Origin: Campylobacter jejuni
GTDB taxonomy: Bacteria > Campylobacterota > Campylobacteria > Campylobacterales > Campylobacteraceae
Reading direction: 5' to 3'
Assembly (NCBI RefSeq): GCF_001457695.1
Contig: NZ_LN831025.1
Coordinates: 186,001-250,000 of the forward strand
Length of the DNA: 64,000 bases
Shown: piece after piece, positions 47,194-57,181 of the stretch
Position numbering within the stretch: the stretch's first letter is position 1
Layout of the letters: the number at the start of each line of letters is the position of its first letter
Position numbers and translations under genes: made by a program
Notes under the pieces: generated by a model
Told to the model about the DNA's origin: nothing
The model's input: the letters and a program-made list of their open reading frames with translations, nothing else
The model's database searches: none

Positions 47194-47546
47194 AGCCTAA
47201 ATATCATTTTTTAAATAATGCAAGATATGCTTTAGAAGGGTTTTTTGCTTTATTTAAAAATGAAATGGCGTTTAGAATTGAACTTTGCATTATTATCCCC
47301 GCGGTAGTTTTTAGTTTTTTCTTAAAAGTTAGTTTTTTGGAGCATTTGTTATTGGTAAGTGTCTTAATACTTATCTTAATTGTAGAAGCTTTAAATTCGG
47401 CTATTGAAGCTTGTGTTGATTTGATTACAAATGAATGGCATGAAAAGGCAAAAATCGCTAAAGATTGTGCGAGTGCGGCAGTGTTTTTTAGTGTGCTTTT
47501 AGCTCTTTTTGTTTGGGGCTTTATTTTATATAATATTTACTTATGA
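47190..47546 (+). CDS. dgkA: Diacylglycerol kinase
   Basis: DgkA phosphorylates diacylglycerol to phosphatidate in the inner membrane. The 118-residue protein has three membrane segments and the catalytic stretch EALNSAIEACVDLI (about 68-81), with KIAKDCASAAVF after it. It overlaps both eptC (4 bases) and the winged-helix gene (4 bases). Since EptC releases diacylglycerol from phosphatidylethanolamine, the pairing is functionally sensible. Confidence 0.94.
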   Translation: MKPKYHFLNNARYALEGFFALFKNEMAFRIELCIIIPAVVFSFFLKVSFLEHLLLVSVLILILIVEALNSAIEACVDLITNEWHEKAKIAKDCASAAVFFSVLLALFVWGFILYNIYL

Positions 47547-47788
47547 AATTTGAAAATTTAATACGAGAAATTTTAGGAAAAAAGCGTTTTGAATTGTTAA
47601 AATTTTTATGTGAAAATGCCGATGAAAATGGTTTTATTATGATTAAAATCAGTGATCTTGAAGAAAAATTACATCAAAGTAAACCTACCATCATCGCTAC
47701 TTTTAAGTTTTTAGAAGAAAAAAAACTTTTTAAGCGTCTTAAAAATGGATTTTATCAGCTAAATATAGGAGATAAAAATGAAACTTAA
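47543..47788 (+). CDS. Small winged-helix (ArsR-like) protein
   Basis: The 81-residue protein is a single predicted winged helix-turn-helix: helices in FENLIREILGKKRFELLKFL, recognition region HQSKPTIIATFKFLEEKKLF, and wing RLKNGFYQLNIG. No metal-binding cysteines of classic ArsR sensors are present. It is embedded in the eptC-dgkA-pyrC run with ATGA overlap upstream and an 11-base overlap with pyrC downstream. It could regulate its own operon, but no target site is evident. It corresponds by position to Cj0258. Confidence 0.8.
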   Translation: MKFENLIREILGKKRFELLKFLCENADENGFIMIKISDLEEKLHQSKPTIIATFKFLEEKKLFKRLKNGFYQLNIGDKNET

Positions 47789-48785
47789 AAATCTTTTAGA
47801 TATGCATTTGCATTTAAGAGATAATCAAATGTTAGAACTTATTGCACCTTTGAGTGCAAGAGATTTTTGTGCAGCTGTGATTATGCCAAATTTAATCCCT
47901 CCGCTTTGCAATTTAGAAGATCTAAAAGCTTATAAAATGCGTATCCTTAAGGCTTGTAAAGATGAAAATTTCACTCCTTTAATGACACTTTTTTTTAAAA
48001 ATTATGATGAGAAATTTCTTAAAAGTGCCAAAGATGAAATTTTTGGTATTAAGCTTTATCCAGCAGGAATTACAACAAATTCAAATGGTGGAGTTTCAAG
48101 TTTTGATATAGAGTATTTAAAACCTACTTTAGAGGCTATGAGTGATTTAAATATTCCTTTGCTAGTGCATGGAGAAACAAATGATTTTGTAATGGACAGG
48201 GAAAGTAATTTTGCTAAAATTTATGAAAAATTAGCCAAACATTTTCCACGACTTAAGATTGTTATGGAGCATATTACCACTAAAACTTTATGTGAACTTT
48301 TAAAAGATTATGAAAATTTATACGCGACAATCACTTTACATCATTTAATCATCACTTTAGATGATGTTATCGGAGGTAAAATGAATCCTCATCTTTTTTG
48401 TAAGCCTATAGCCAAGCGTTACGAAGATAAAGAAGCCCTTTGCGAACTTGCTTTTAGTGGTTATGAAAAAGTTATGTTTGGAAGTGATAGTGCGCCTCAC
48501 CCAAGAGATACTAAAGAGTGTTGCGGTTGTGCTGCAGGTGTATTTAGCGCCCCAGTGATTTTACCTGTTTTAGCTGAATTATTTAAGCAAAATAGCTCAG
48601 AAGAAAATTTGCAAAAATTTTTAAGCGATAATGCTTGTAAAATTTATGATTTAAAATTTAAAGAAGATAAAATTTTAACTTTAGAAGAAAAAGAATGGCA
48701 AGTGCCAAATGTTTATGAAGATAAATACAATCAAGTCGTGCCTTATATGGCCGGAGAAATTTTGAAATTTCAATTAAAACATTGA
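47778..48785 (+). CDS. pyrC: Dihydroorotase (class II)
   Basis: PyrC closes carbamoyl aspartate to dihydroorotate in pyrimidine synthesis. The 335-residue protein has the metal pair His10-Leu-His12 (MHLHLRD), the carboxylated-lysine region GIKLYPAGITTNSNGG, LLVHGET, EHITT and the late FGSDSAPHPRDTKE. Length matches the E. coli-type enzyme. AGGAGATAAAA precedes ATG 47778, inside the winged-helix gene. Confidence 0.95.
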   Translation: MKLKNLLDMHLHLRDNQMLELIAPLSARDFCAAVIMPNLIPPLCNLEDLKAYKMRILKACKDENFTPLMTLFFKNYDEKFLKSAKDEIFGIKLYPAGITTNSNGGVSSFDIEYLKPTLEAMSDLNIPLLVHGETNDFVMDRESNFAKIYEKLAKHFPRLKIVMEHITTKTLCELLKDYENLYATITLHHLIITLDDVIGGKMNPHLFCKPIAKRYEDKEALCELAFSGYEKVMFGSDSAPHPRDTKECCGCAAGVFSAPVILPVLAELFKQNSSEENLQKFLSDNACKIYDLKFKEDKILTLEEKEWQVPNVYEDKYNQVVPYMAGEILKFQLKH

Positions 48786-48808
48786 TTTTCCACCTTAAAG
48801 GTGGAAAA
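48786..48808. terminator. Hairpin between convergent pyrC and the small membrane protein gene
   Basis: TTTTCCACCT (48786-48795) pairs with AGGTGGAAAA (48799-48808) over a 3-base loop. It spans the gap between the pyrC stop and the stop of the leftward gene at 48810. Confidence 0.75.
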
Positions 48809-48809
48809 T

Positions 48810-49031
48810 TTAAGCTTTATTTACAAGAGCATCTCTGATATCTATAACAAGATAGATTACAAAAAAACTTAAAAATAAAGCAATAAAACTGACTATCAGT
48901 GATAATAAACCAGCTAAAAATCCGATGCTAAACATCATAAAAAGAGAATAAAGCAAAGCTACAACAAAACTTATCGCTGCAATTGCATCAAGAATCAAGC
49001 GTCCAAATTTGATGATTAAATTTTTAACCAT
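48810..49031 (-). CDS. Small hydrophobic membrane protein (DUF4282-like)
   Basis: The 73-residue protein has two membrane segments (about 17-37 and 40-62), a basic N-terminus (MVKNLIIKFGR) and a short polar tail. The arrangement resembles small DUF4282-type proteins, but no residue pattern proves it. AAGGAGTTTTTA precedes the ATG. It forms a single-gene unit between convergent pyrC and the methyltransferase. It corresponds by position to Cj0260c. Confidence 0.78.
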   Translation of the reverse strand: MVKNLIIKFGRLILDAIAAISFVVALLYSLFMMFSIGFLAGLLSLIVSFIALFLSFFVIYLVIDIRDALVNKA

Positions 49032-49086
49032 TAAAAACTCCTTTGAAATAATGAGTAAAATTGTAATAAATATCAGCTTAATATTT

Positions 49087-49806
49087 TTATAAGTTATTTA
49101 TAATTAAAAGTTTTATTTTAGATTCTATAGTTTCAATAATATCATTTTCAACAAAAGAACTTACAATTTCTTTAGAAGTTGTGATTTTGTTCATACTTAA
49201 ATGCCATAGAGCATTTTCTATAGCCTCTTCTTTTGTTCTTTGGACTTTGCGTGTTTCATCAAAAACAATCTTATGAAAAAATATATTTTTTTCTAGTAAA
49301 TAATTTTCTAAATCTTTTTTATAAAAACCTTTAAATTCAGTATTAAAATATTTAAAAATCGGATCTAAAAAATCACTTTTTCTATAATCAGCCCAACCAA
49401 GATAAATTTTTATTTTGGCTAGATTTAAGAAATTTGTATAATCTTTTTTATTTTGCAAAGCAGGGGACATACTTAAAAATGCAAGATCAAATTTAACATT
49501 AGGATTGTTTTGCATCCAAGTTTCAAAGCTCAAATTTTCGCATTTTATATTGTTAAGATTTAGTTTTTTAGCATCTTCTTGTAAAATTTCAAGCATAGTA
49601 TTTGCACTATCTAGGGCTAAAATTTCTTTAGCTTCTTTAGCTAAGTGTAAAGTCCAAACCCCAGTTCCACATCCTATGTCTATAATACTTTTATTTTGAA
49701 AAGAAATATTTAAATTTTTTAAATATTCAAAAGTTTGCTTTTGTATGGTGTTTAAAGTGTTTTGATATCTTGCGTAAGTTTTGGCCTTTTTATCCCATAA
49801 ATTCAT
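49087..49806 (-). CDS. SAM-dependent class I methyltransferase
   Basis: The 239-residue protein starts MNLWDKKAKTYARY, a usual opening for Methyltransf-type proteins. It has the SAM motif IDIGCGTGVWTLHLA (about 41-55), then LALDSANTML and a post-motif region FDLAFLSMSPAL. The substrate is unknown. The C-terminal third is not conserved in a way I recognise. It lies upstream of no partner gene on its strand and is separated from Tlp4 by a terminator. Corresponds by position to Cj0261c. Confidence 0.85.
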   Translation of the reverse strand: MNLWDKKAKTYARYQNTLNTIQKQTFEYLKNLNISFQNKSIIDIGCGTGVWTLHLAKEAKEILALDSANTMLEILQEDAKKLNLNNIKCENLSFETWMQNNPNVKFDLAFLSMSPALQNKKDYTNFLNLAKIKIYLGWADYRKSDFLDPIFKYFNTEFKGFYKKDLENYLLEKNIFFHKIVFDETRKVQRTKEEAIENALWHLSMNKITTSKEIVSSFVENDIIETIESKIKLLIINNL

Positions 49807-49853
49807 ATATTTTCCTTGATAAAATATATAAAATCATAGCATAAATTTTTAAA

Positions 49854-49880
49854 ATTCAAGCCCTTTTTTTGGGCTTGAAT
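49854..49880 (-). terminator. Rho-independent-type terminator after tlp4
   Basis: ATTCAAGCCC (49854-49863) and GGGCTTGAAT (49871-49880) form a perfect 10-bp stem with a 7-base loop, 7 bases past the tlp4 stop; TTTT follows on the minus strand. Confidence 0.8.
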
Positions 49881-49886
49881 GATTAA

Positions 49887-52007
49887 TTAAAACCTCTTCT
49901 TCTTAACATCTTCTAAGATATTATTAGCTATATCACTTACTGTACTAGAAATAATAGCTGATTCATTAGCAATTTCAACATTATCTTTAGTAGTTTGATC
50001 AATTTGAGCTACACTATCATTGATTTGAGTGATACCTGCAGTTTGTTCTTTAATACTTTCTGCCATATCATTGATAGATTGAACAAGTAAATTAGTATTA
50101 GCTTCAATTTCTGATAAAGACTTTTGAGTTCTTTCAGCTAGTTTTCTAACTTCATCAGCCACAACCGCAAAGCCTCTACCATGTTCTCCAGCACGAGCTG
50201 CTTCAATAGCTGCATTTAAAGCTAAAAGATTGATTTGATCTGCAATATCACCTATAATACCTGTAACATTTTTAATCTCTTCAGATTGAGCGATAACATC
50301 ACTAGTTTTAACTGAAACATTTTGCATAGAAGAAGTGATCTCTTCTAAAGCTGCTGCAGTTTCTTCTAAAGAAGCTGCTTGAGAATTTGAAGAAGTAGTT
50401 AAGCTTTGAACAGCAGTTTGTAATTTTCCACTTTCATTAGCTAAAGCATTAGCAAAGTCTGAACTTTGTTTTAGCATTTTAATGATTTCTTGTCCTAGTG
50501 CATTAGTAGTTACCTCTACAGCTCCATTGGCATCTTTTACTTCAGTGGTAAAGTCAAGAGATTTATAACTATTAAATACTCTTTGAATTTCATTCATATC
50601 AGAACCTACTCTAGCTTGTAAAGCATCAAGAAGTCTATTTAGAACATTTTTTAATTCTATTAATTGTGGGTTTCTTGGATTAGCAGTAATTCTTGCTGTT
50701 AAATTACCACCTTCTACTACATGAACAGTTTCAACTGATTCTTTAACGGCTTGATTGTCTTGTTCTAAACCTCTTTTAGTAGCAAGAATGTTTTCATTGA
50801 TAGCATTTGAGATTTGTCCAAATTCATCATTGCTTTTTACTTCTATAGTAGAAACATTTTTTGTTTTATGGTTGATAAAGTCAAAGAAATTTTGCAGGGA
50901 ATTAACTATAACTGGAAGTTTAGATCCTACTATATTTTTTACACAAAAATACAGAATAATTAAAATAGCAATTAATACAATAATTGCAATACTAATTAGA
51001 ATAAAATTCAATTCATATAAAGGTGCAAAAATAGATTTTTTAGGTGCTGTTACAACCATGCTCCAATGACTCGAATCTCCTAAGGTACTAAATGAAGCAA
51101 CTCCTGCATAGCTTAAATTTCCTCTTAAGTCAACATAATTATCAATAATCAAATCTTTATGATTTTTAACAGCATCAATAATTAATTGCGCGGATGCATC
51201 TTGATTAATTTCAGGTAAAGTTTTTAAAATAGCATCTTTGTTCTTATGAATAACAATAACACCTTGATCTGTTATTAAAAATCTTAAATCATCTTTATAA
51301 AAATCTAACTTCGGATCAAGTATTGTTTCAGATATTTCTAAAAAATCAAAAGTAAATCCAACTATACCGATAAATTTTCCTTCTTTATTAAATAAGGGCA
51401 TTCCTAAGTTAATACCTAAAAATTCTGTTCCATCATAATTAAGTCTTGATGGAGATCCTAAAAATATAGTATCAAGATCACCATATCTTGCATTTTTTTT
51501 AATTTTTTCTATAATAGGTAGTTGTGAAAAATTGCTCGGAGCGTGTATGCTTTTAATACCGCCTGCCTTCCCTGTGGTTTCATCAAAAAAAATCATTGCT
51601 ACACTTTTGCCATCAGAGTTTTTAAAATTTTTATCTAAAGATTCAACATGAGTTAGTATAGAAGAATCCTGTAAATAAAGAAAAGCATAAGCTGCATAAC
51701 CGCTACTATCAAATGTATTTCTTAAAAGACTTTCTATTATACCAGCGTCCACTTGATCATTTTTTGAAAATATTTCATTTAATGAAGTGGCCATTGCTTT
51801 TGTTAATACAACCTCTTCATTTAAAATACCTTCCATGTAATTGACATATCTTTTTGAAGACAAAAATATTGAATCTTTAGCTTCTTTTTCCATACTTTTA
51901 GAAGTATATATAGATACGGTTAAAACAATTACAACTATGCCTAAGACTATTCCTATTGCTACAGATAAAATAAGCTTAGTACTTAAATTTAGAGAACGAA
52001 AATTCAT
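49887..52007 (-). CDS. tlp4: Methyl-accepting chemotaxis protein Tlp4
   Basis: This is a transmembrane chemoreceptor of 706 residues. It has TM1 at about 11-33, a periplasmic double-Cache-type sensor (about 35-325) and TM2 at about 333-356. A HAMP-like linker follows, then the signalling hairpin with its tip at 578-630 ([37 protein letters not shown]). Group A receptors of C. jejuni (Tlp2, 3, 4) are known to share a nearly identical cytoplasmic part, so this 3' portion is a likely genomic repeat. The sensor shows it is Cj0262c by position. The ligand cannot be read here. Confidence 0.9.
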   Translation of the reverse strand: MNFRSLNLSTKLILSVAIGIVLGIVVIVLTVSIYTSKSMEKEAKDSIFLSSKRYVNYMEGILNEEVVLTKAMATSLNEIFSKNDQVDAGIIESLLRNTFDSSGYAAYAFLYLQDSSILTHVESLDKNFKNSDGKSVAMIFFDETTGKAGGIKSIHAPSNFSQLPIIEKIKKNARYGDLDTIFLGSPSRLNYDGTEFLGINLGMPLFNKEGKFIGIVGFTFDFLEISETILDPKLDFYKDDLRFLITDQGVIVIHKNKDAILKTLPEINQDASAQLIIDAVKNHKDLIIDNYVDLRGNLSYAGVASFSTLGDSSHWSMVVTAPKKSIFAPLYELNFILISIAIIVLIAILIILYFCVKNIVGSKLPVIVNSLQNFFDFINHKTKNVSTIEVKSNDEFGQISNAINENILATKRGLEQDNQAVKESVETVHVVEGGNLTARITANPRNPQLIELKNVLNRLLDALQARVGSDMNEIQRVFNSYKSLDFTTEVKDANGAVEVTTNALGQEIIKMLKQSSDFANALANESGKLQTAVQSLTTSSNSQAASLEETAAALEEITSSMQNVSVKTSDVIAQSEEIKNVTGIIGDIADQINLLALNAAIEAARAGEHGRGFAVVADEVRKLAERTQKSLSEIEANTNLLVQSINDMAESIKEQTAGITQINDSVAQIDQTTKDNVEIANESAIISSTVSDIANNILEDVKKKRF

Positions 52008-52189
52008 ATTTTTCCTTTTTGTGAGCTTTTAAATTTTTACAATAAAATTTCAGAGTTGCTATTCTATTTTATAATATTTTAAAATATTCTTAAAAATTTT
52101 AATATTTTTTATCTTTTTATCATATGTTAACTTTTTATAAATATTAAGTATTTAAAATATTAAATTTTAATTAGAAGTAAGAATTATTA

Positions 52190-53065
52190 ATGCAATTTAC
52201 ATTTGAACAAATTTTTATAGCAATACTACTGACTCTTTTTGCAGGTTTTTCTACAGCTATAGGTTCTACAATAGCCTTTTTTTCCAGAAAAGATGATTTA
52301 AGAGTGCTTTCTTTAGGACTTGGTTTTTCAGCTGGAGTAATGATATATATTTCTTTCATGGAAATTTTACCTACTGCACTTAAAGATTTTAAAAATCACT
52401 ATGATTCGCATTGGGCTGAGCTCTTGGGACTAGCTTGTTTTTTTGGTGGAATTTTAATATCTTTATTGATTGATAAATTAATCCCCGAAGATGTCAATCC
52501 TCACGAGCCTAAAGAGGATTTAAGCGAGTTAAAAATTTGTCCCTTGCCTCAAAAAGGACAAAATCCTCCGAAATTTCATCCTGGAGAAAAGTTGCATCAG
52601 ATCAATACTAAAGCTTTAAAACGCACAGGGATTTTTACAGCTTTAGCTATTGCTATACATAATTTCCCAGAAGGTTTTGCTACTTTTATTTCAAGTCTTG
52701 ATAATCTTACTTTAGGAATTGCTATAGCTATAGCTGTGGCTATACACAATATCCCTGAAGGTTTGGCTGTGAGTTTGCCAATTTACCATGCTACAGGAGA
52801 TAAGAAAAAAGCTTTTATTTATTCAGCTCTTTCGGGTTTAGCAGAGCCTTTGGGTGCTTTTGTTGGAGCTTTGATTTTATTGCCTTTTATAGGCGATCTT
52901 ACTTTAGCTATAAGTTTTGCTGTGATTGCAGGAATTATGGTTTTTATATCCCTTGATGAGCTTTTGCCCGCTGCAAAAACTTATGATAAGGCTCATGATA
53001 GTTTATATGGACTTATCGCAGGAATGGCAATAATGGCTTTAAGTTTAAATTTGCTTGGACAATAG
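52190..53065 (+). CDS. zupT: ZIP-family divalent metal transporter ZupT
   Basis: ZupT imports zinc and other divalent cations across the inner membrane. The 291-residue protein has about eight membrane segments. The two metal-site helices of the family are clear: HNFPEGFATF (about 160-169) and HNIPEGLAVSLP (about 185-196). A loop of about 40 residues with several His, Asp and Glu precedes them. The start is ATG 52190. A hairpin follows the stop and separates it from the convergent Tor remnant. Confidence 0.92.
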   Translation: MQFTFEQIFIAILLTLFAGFSTAIGSTIAFFSRKDDLRVLSLGLGFSAGVMIYISFMEILPTALKDFKNHYDSHWAELLGLACFFGGILISLLIDKLIPEDVNPHEPKEDLSELKICPLPQKGQNPPKFHPGEKLHQINTKALKRTGIFTALAIAIHNFPEGFATFISSLDNLTLGIAIAIAVAIHNIPEGLAVSLPIYHATGDKKKAFIYSALSGLAEPLGAFVGALILLPFIGDLTLAISFAVIAGIMVFISLDELLPAAKTYDKAHDSLYGLIAGMAIMALSLNLLGQ

Positions 53066-53083
53066 AAAGCCTTGCGGCTTTCT
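53064..53083. terminator. Hairpin after zupT
   Basis: AGAAAGCC (53064-53071) pairs with GGCTTTCT (53076-53083) over TTGC, followed by TAAATTT. It overlaps the zupT stop and lies between convergent genes. Confidence 0.7.
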
Positions 53084-53088
53084 TAAAT

Positions 53089-55604
53089 TTAGTTCGCACC
53101 TTTTGGCGCGCTAAAGGCAGTAAGTTTTGGTAGTTCACCTTTAAATTTTTCTATGTTTACGAGCCCTGTGTGAGAGATATTGCCATTGGCAAGTTTTGAA
53201 GTTGGTATATCCATAGTTAAAACATTTGCATTTCCACATTTGCAAAGTCCGTTTTCATTAGGATCATACCAAGCACCTTCGCAAAGTCTTACAACCCCTT
53301 GCATGATTTCATCACTTACAACCGCCCCTGCTAAAACTTCACCGCGTTTGTTAAACACACGCACTACATCGCCATTTTTTATACCAAGTTTTTTTGCATC
53401 TTTGGAATTGATTAAAATCGGCTCTCTATCTTTTATTGCATAAGTATCTCTTAAGCTTGTGTGGCAAAGTTGAGAGTGCAAGCGATCTCTTGGGTGATTT
53501 GTAAGTAAGTGGAAAGGTGCTTCTTTGCTTGCATTTCCAAGCCATTCAATAGGCTCAAACCAAGTAGGATGTGCCTTACAATCATCATAATTATAATTTT
53601 TAATCGTTTCTGAGTAAATTTCAATGAGTCCTGAATCTGTACCCAGAGCATTTAAGATAGGATCTTCTATAAATTCTGAAAAACGAGTCCATTCTAAACT
53701 TTCAGCTGTTGGTTTAAAAGTGATTGGTTCATTTTTAGCCCAAAATTCTTCAAAACTTGGCATAGGAGTGGCAAAAGCTTCGCCAAAACTTTGAGTTTGT
53801 TTTAGGGCACTGTTGTAGTATTCTTTGATGAAATCTTTAGCTTTTTTGCCATTTTCTGTGTAGGCATTAAAGACATCTTTTCCATAAATTTTACAAATAT
53901 CAGAGAAAATTACATAATCATCTTTGCTTTCACCCACAGGCTCAACTGCTCGTTTCATAGGAGCTATATGCATATTTGAATAATCTCCTGTCATGGTAAT
54001 ATCATCTCTTTCATAAGATGAAGTTACAGGCATAACAATATCTGCCATTTTAGCTGTTGGAGTCCAGTAAATTTCATTTACCACAACGGTGCGTGGTTTT
54101 CTCCATGCTTTTACATTAGTGTTGGTATCTTGATGGTGCACTAAAGGATTTCCGCCTACCCAGTAAATAAAATCAATATCAGGATAGGTAAGCTTAGAGC
54201 CGTTGTGATCTATGGTTTTTCCAGGGTGAAGTAAAGCATCAGCGATTCTTGCTACAGGGAAAGAATAACTCGCTGCATTTTGAAGCCATTCTGCGCCTTC
54301 GTTTGAAGTTTCGCTTTTTACTAAACCTTTAAATTTACCATTTTTCCAAATCCCTAAGCTACCTGCTGTCATACCACCAATAACTCCGCCTTTGCAAGTT
54401 GGAACACCACCATTGCTGTAATGGTAGCTTAGTCCAAAACCACCTCCTTTTGTGCCGATTTGTCCTAACATCGCACAAAGAGTAACTAACATCCAGTGAG
54501 GTTGTTCGCCATGATGTGCTCTTTGCATACCCCAACCACTCATAATCATAGTAGGATTATCATAAAAAGTTTCAGCTAAATTTTTGATAGTTTTTTCATC
54601 GATACCGCAAATTTTACTTGCCCATTTGGTATCTTTTTTCACTCCATCTTCTTTGCCTTCTAAATAGTCTTTAAATTTATCAAAGCCTGTGGTGTAAGTG
54701 TCTAAAAACTCGTAATCGACTTTTTTCTTAGCGATTAAATGGCTTGCCATACCCATCATTAAAGCTACATCGGTATTTGGCGTGGAGCTATCCATTTGGC
54801 ATTTAAAAATTTTGCTGTAGCGGTTTTTACAGGATCTATACAAATTATTTTGATTTTACTGTCTTTAAGTTTTTCAAAGTATGCCAAACCTCTTTGTTCG
54901 TTTGAAGTCCAAGCTATGCGTAAAGTAGAAAGTGGATCAGCACCCCAAATCACAACATATTTAGAATCACTTAAGATATTTTCCCATGAGGTTTGTTGTT
55001 CATAAACTTCAATCAATCCTACAACATAAGGCATAATCACTTGAGAAGCTCCTGTAGAATAGTCCCCTGTAGCTCCTACAAGTCCACCTGTTACATTTAA
55101 AAATCTATAAAGCAAGATGCGTGAGTTTTGCATATTTCCACTTGATTTCCAGCCATAACTTCCACCAAAAATTGCACTTGCACCTTTACTATCTCTTGTT
55201 TTTTTAAGCTCTTTGGCGATAAGTTTGACTGCTTCATCATAACTTACGCGGACAAATTCATCTTTACCACGAAGTTCAGGTTTAGGATTGTCAGGATTTT
55301 CAAGGTAGGATTTACGCACATAAGGGTATTTCACACGAGATTTATAAACCATATCAGCAGTGTAGTGCTGTAAAGGATTATCCATTTTTGTAACTTTTTC
55401 CCAAGGTTCACTTTTTACTATCTTGCCATCTTTGTATAGTGAGTTTTAAAATCCCCAGTGTGCTGCGGTGATCACTTCTCCATTTTTTACAAGTCCAAGA
55501 CTAACTTTTGAAGCTTCTACAGTTTTTCCTGCACTTAAGCTTGGGATGAGAGGTAAAGCACTTAAGCTCGCTCCAATTTTTAAAAATTTTCTTCTATCTA
55601 GCAT
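53089..55604 (-). pseudogene. torA: TMAO/DMSO reductase molybdoenzyme (TorA-like), nonsense and frameshift
   Basis: From ATG 55604 (after AAGGAGAAAAGC) a twin-arginine signal DRRKFLKIG is read. After about 52 codons (ending AAHWGF) there is a TAA at 55446-55448, yet the same frame goes on with conserved sequence down to WIAPR. Around 54780 one base is missing (CGCC where CGNCC is needed), and the other frame continues PNTDVALMMGMASHL to 53089. Joined, it is about 838 residues with molybdopterin-family blocks such as GGSYGWKSSGNMQNSRILL, YWVGGNPLVHHQDTN and LLTNHPRDRLHSQ. It corresponds by position to Cj0264c, a known TMAO/DMSO reductase. The partner cytochrome gene is broken too. Confidence 0.9.
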
Positions 55605-55614
55605 GCTTTTCTCC

Positions 55615-56191
55615 TTATTTTGTTTTAAAATCTTTTGCGTTTTTTTGTAAGTATTCTATAACTAGCCATCTGTCTTTTTTATCAATACCTGTTCTATCAG
55701 CCATAGAACGGAAAATTGCAGGCCAAGCGTTAGCTGTAAATTCTTTTTCTTTGTGGATAGCGTGGCAAATTTCGCAGTTATTTACAAAAAGCTCTTTGGC
55801 TCGATTTAACATTTCTTTATTGTCTTTGACAAATTCTTTTTTATCTGCCAAAATTTAAAGGCTTACCTTATCCCATTTGCCATTTTTTCCAGTTATTCTT
55901 TGAGAGAAATTTAATTTTGTATTTTTAGAAAAAGCTGCAACAATAATTCTTTGAGAGTCATTGAAATAAATCACAGAAGGTGCTTTAGGATTTACATAAC
56001 CATCAATTTTTAGCAAAACCCTGTTATTTTCGCTTTTTAACACTTCAAAAGGATTTGTAGGTAAAAGTCTTCCTATGACTTTAGTATCATCTTTATTAAG
56101 ATAAAGCGATACAACTTCATCGGTATAGGCGGTATTTTTTGCCCATAAACAATGTCGCTAGGACAACAAAAGAAATGAAAATTTTTTTCAT
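55615..56191 (-). pseudogene. Tor-linked monohaem cytochrome c, frameshift plus in-frame stop
   Basis: ATG 56191 (after AAGGAATTAGTG) starts a signal peptide (KKIFISFVVLATLFM). One extra base near 56145 (GGG for GG) then puts it out of frame. The next frame reads KNTAYTDEVVSLYLNKDD and on to KWDKVSL, where a TAA stands at 55855-55857. The same frame then resumes as ILADKKEFVKDNKEML with the haem site CEICH and ends at 55615. The intact protein would be about 190 residues, the electron donor to the Tor reductase (Cj0265c by position). Two lesions of different type argue for true loss. Confidence 0.88.
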
Positions 56192-56671
56192 CACTAATTC
56201 CTTAATATAAATTTGATGTAAATGTATTTTAATACTATGCAATTTAATTATTACTTAATTGTATAATTTTTACTAAGATTACTTATTTTTAGTGCTTTAA
56301 TATTATTCTTTATTGATATAATAAATTTGAGTTAATTATATTTTACTTATTGTTTTTTAGAAAAGATAAAACTTCAATTATAAAAAAAGTTTGTTTTGAG
56401 CTCAGATTAATACTTCTGAGCCCATTTTGATCTCGTTGAGTTTTAAGGTATAAGCTTTTTATAGCTTTATTTTCCCTCTCATTTTTAACTCTCATTTAGC
56501 AAAGTGCTTTTATATTTAAAGATTGATTGACTCCTTATCTTGTATATTAATAAATATTATATTAATAAAATTTAAATTATTATTAATATTTATATAATTT
56601 ATAGCGAAATTATTGTTTTGTTATGTGAATAATTAATGTATTTTAGAATTTTTACTAATTGATTTCTTAAA
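56192..56671. other. 480-base AT-rich intergenic region
   Basis: This is the only gap over 300 bases. It contains the probable promoter of the broken Tor cytochrome gene (minus strand TAGTAT-like boxes near 56230-56245) and an imperfect 9-bp dyad (GCTCAGA at 56400-56406 with TCTGAGC at 56415-56421). Another small hairpin, TTGATTT (56659-56665) with AAATCAA (56669-56675), closes the neighbouring gene. No open frame with a ribosome site is visible. Confidence 0.6.
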
Positions 56672-57181
56672 TCAAATACATTTTAAAGTGTGATAAAATT
56701 CAGGATTATTAAAACTTGGAGGAAAAGGAACACTGGCTCTAAATTCTTTATAGGTATTACCTGGGAGTGTGTCTATGATTTCTATAGTATAAGAAACACT
56801 TGTATTTTGCATTTTAGCGTTACGGACATTTTTATCATTGAAAATTTCTCCTCCTACTTGTTTTTGGTTTAATATGCTAAGTATCAAATAGCATTTTTTG
56901 ATTTCAAATTTAGTAAGATTTTGAACTTTTCCACTTACTATAACGCTTTCATGTCTTAGATCTCTTGTGTAGGTTAGTTTGCTAAGATCGGCTTGAGTGG
57001 TGAATTGATTGATTGTCAGAAAAATAGAATATATCAAAAGTGCGGTAAAAATAGTAGCTATGGTATAAGAAATCAAAGCCATTTCTTTCTGTTTGACTTT
57101 TAGAAAGATTAAAATACAAATCAAGGCAAAGCAAATAAGTAAAATGATAAAAGCTATAATATGAAAAATCGTAAAATGCAT
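56672..57181 (-). CDS. DUF2393-like membrane protein (second of pair)
   Basis: This 169-residue protein has two N-terminal membrane segments (about 5-28 and 36-57) and a periplasmic beta-rich domain (HESVIVSGKVQNLTKFEIKK, then VPFPPSF). It resembles DUF2393, a family found largely in epsilonproteobacteria. ATG 57181 is chosen as GGAG lies 8 bases upstream; a GTG at 57190 has no spacing. It overlaps the previous gene's stop by one base (TAATG). The pattern of two helices plus a periplasmic domain is shared with its partner. Corresponds by position to Cj0266c. Confidence 0.78.
   Translation of the reverse strand: MHFTIFHIIAFIILLICFALICILIFLKVKQKEMALISYTIATIFTALLIYSIFLTINQFTTQADLSKLTYTRDLRHESVIVSGKVQNLTKFEIKKCYLILSILNQKQVGGEIFNDKNVRNAKMQNTSVSYTIEIIDTLPGNTYKEFRASVPFPPSFNNPEFYHTLKCI

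Noticed and set aside
55446-55448. In-frame stop in the Tor reductase gene read as selenocysteine
   Set aside because: The codon is TAA, not TGA, it lies before the cofactor-binding region, and a second independent frameshift is present downstream.
56400-56421. Dyad in the 480-base gap as a small RNA terminator
   Set aside because: No T-run follows on either strand at the right distance and no promoter is placed to make a short RNA.
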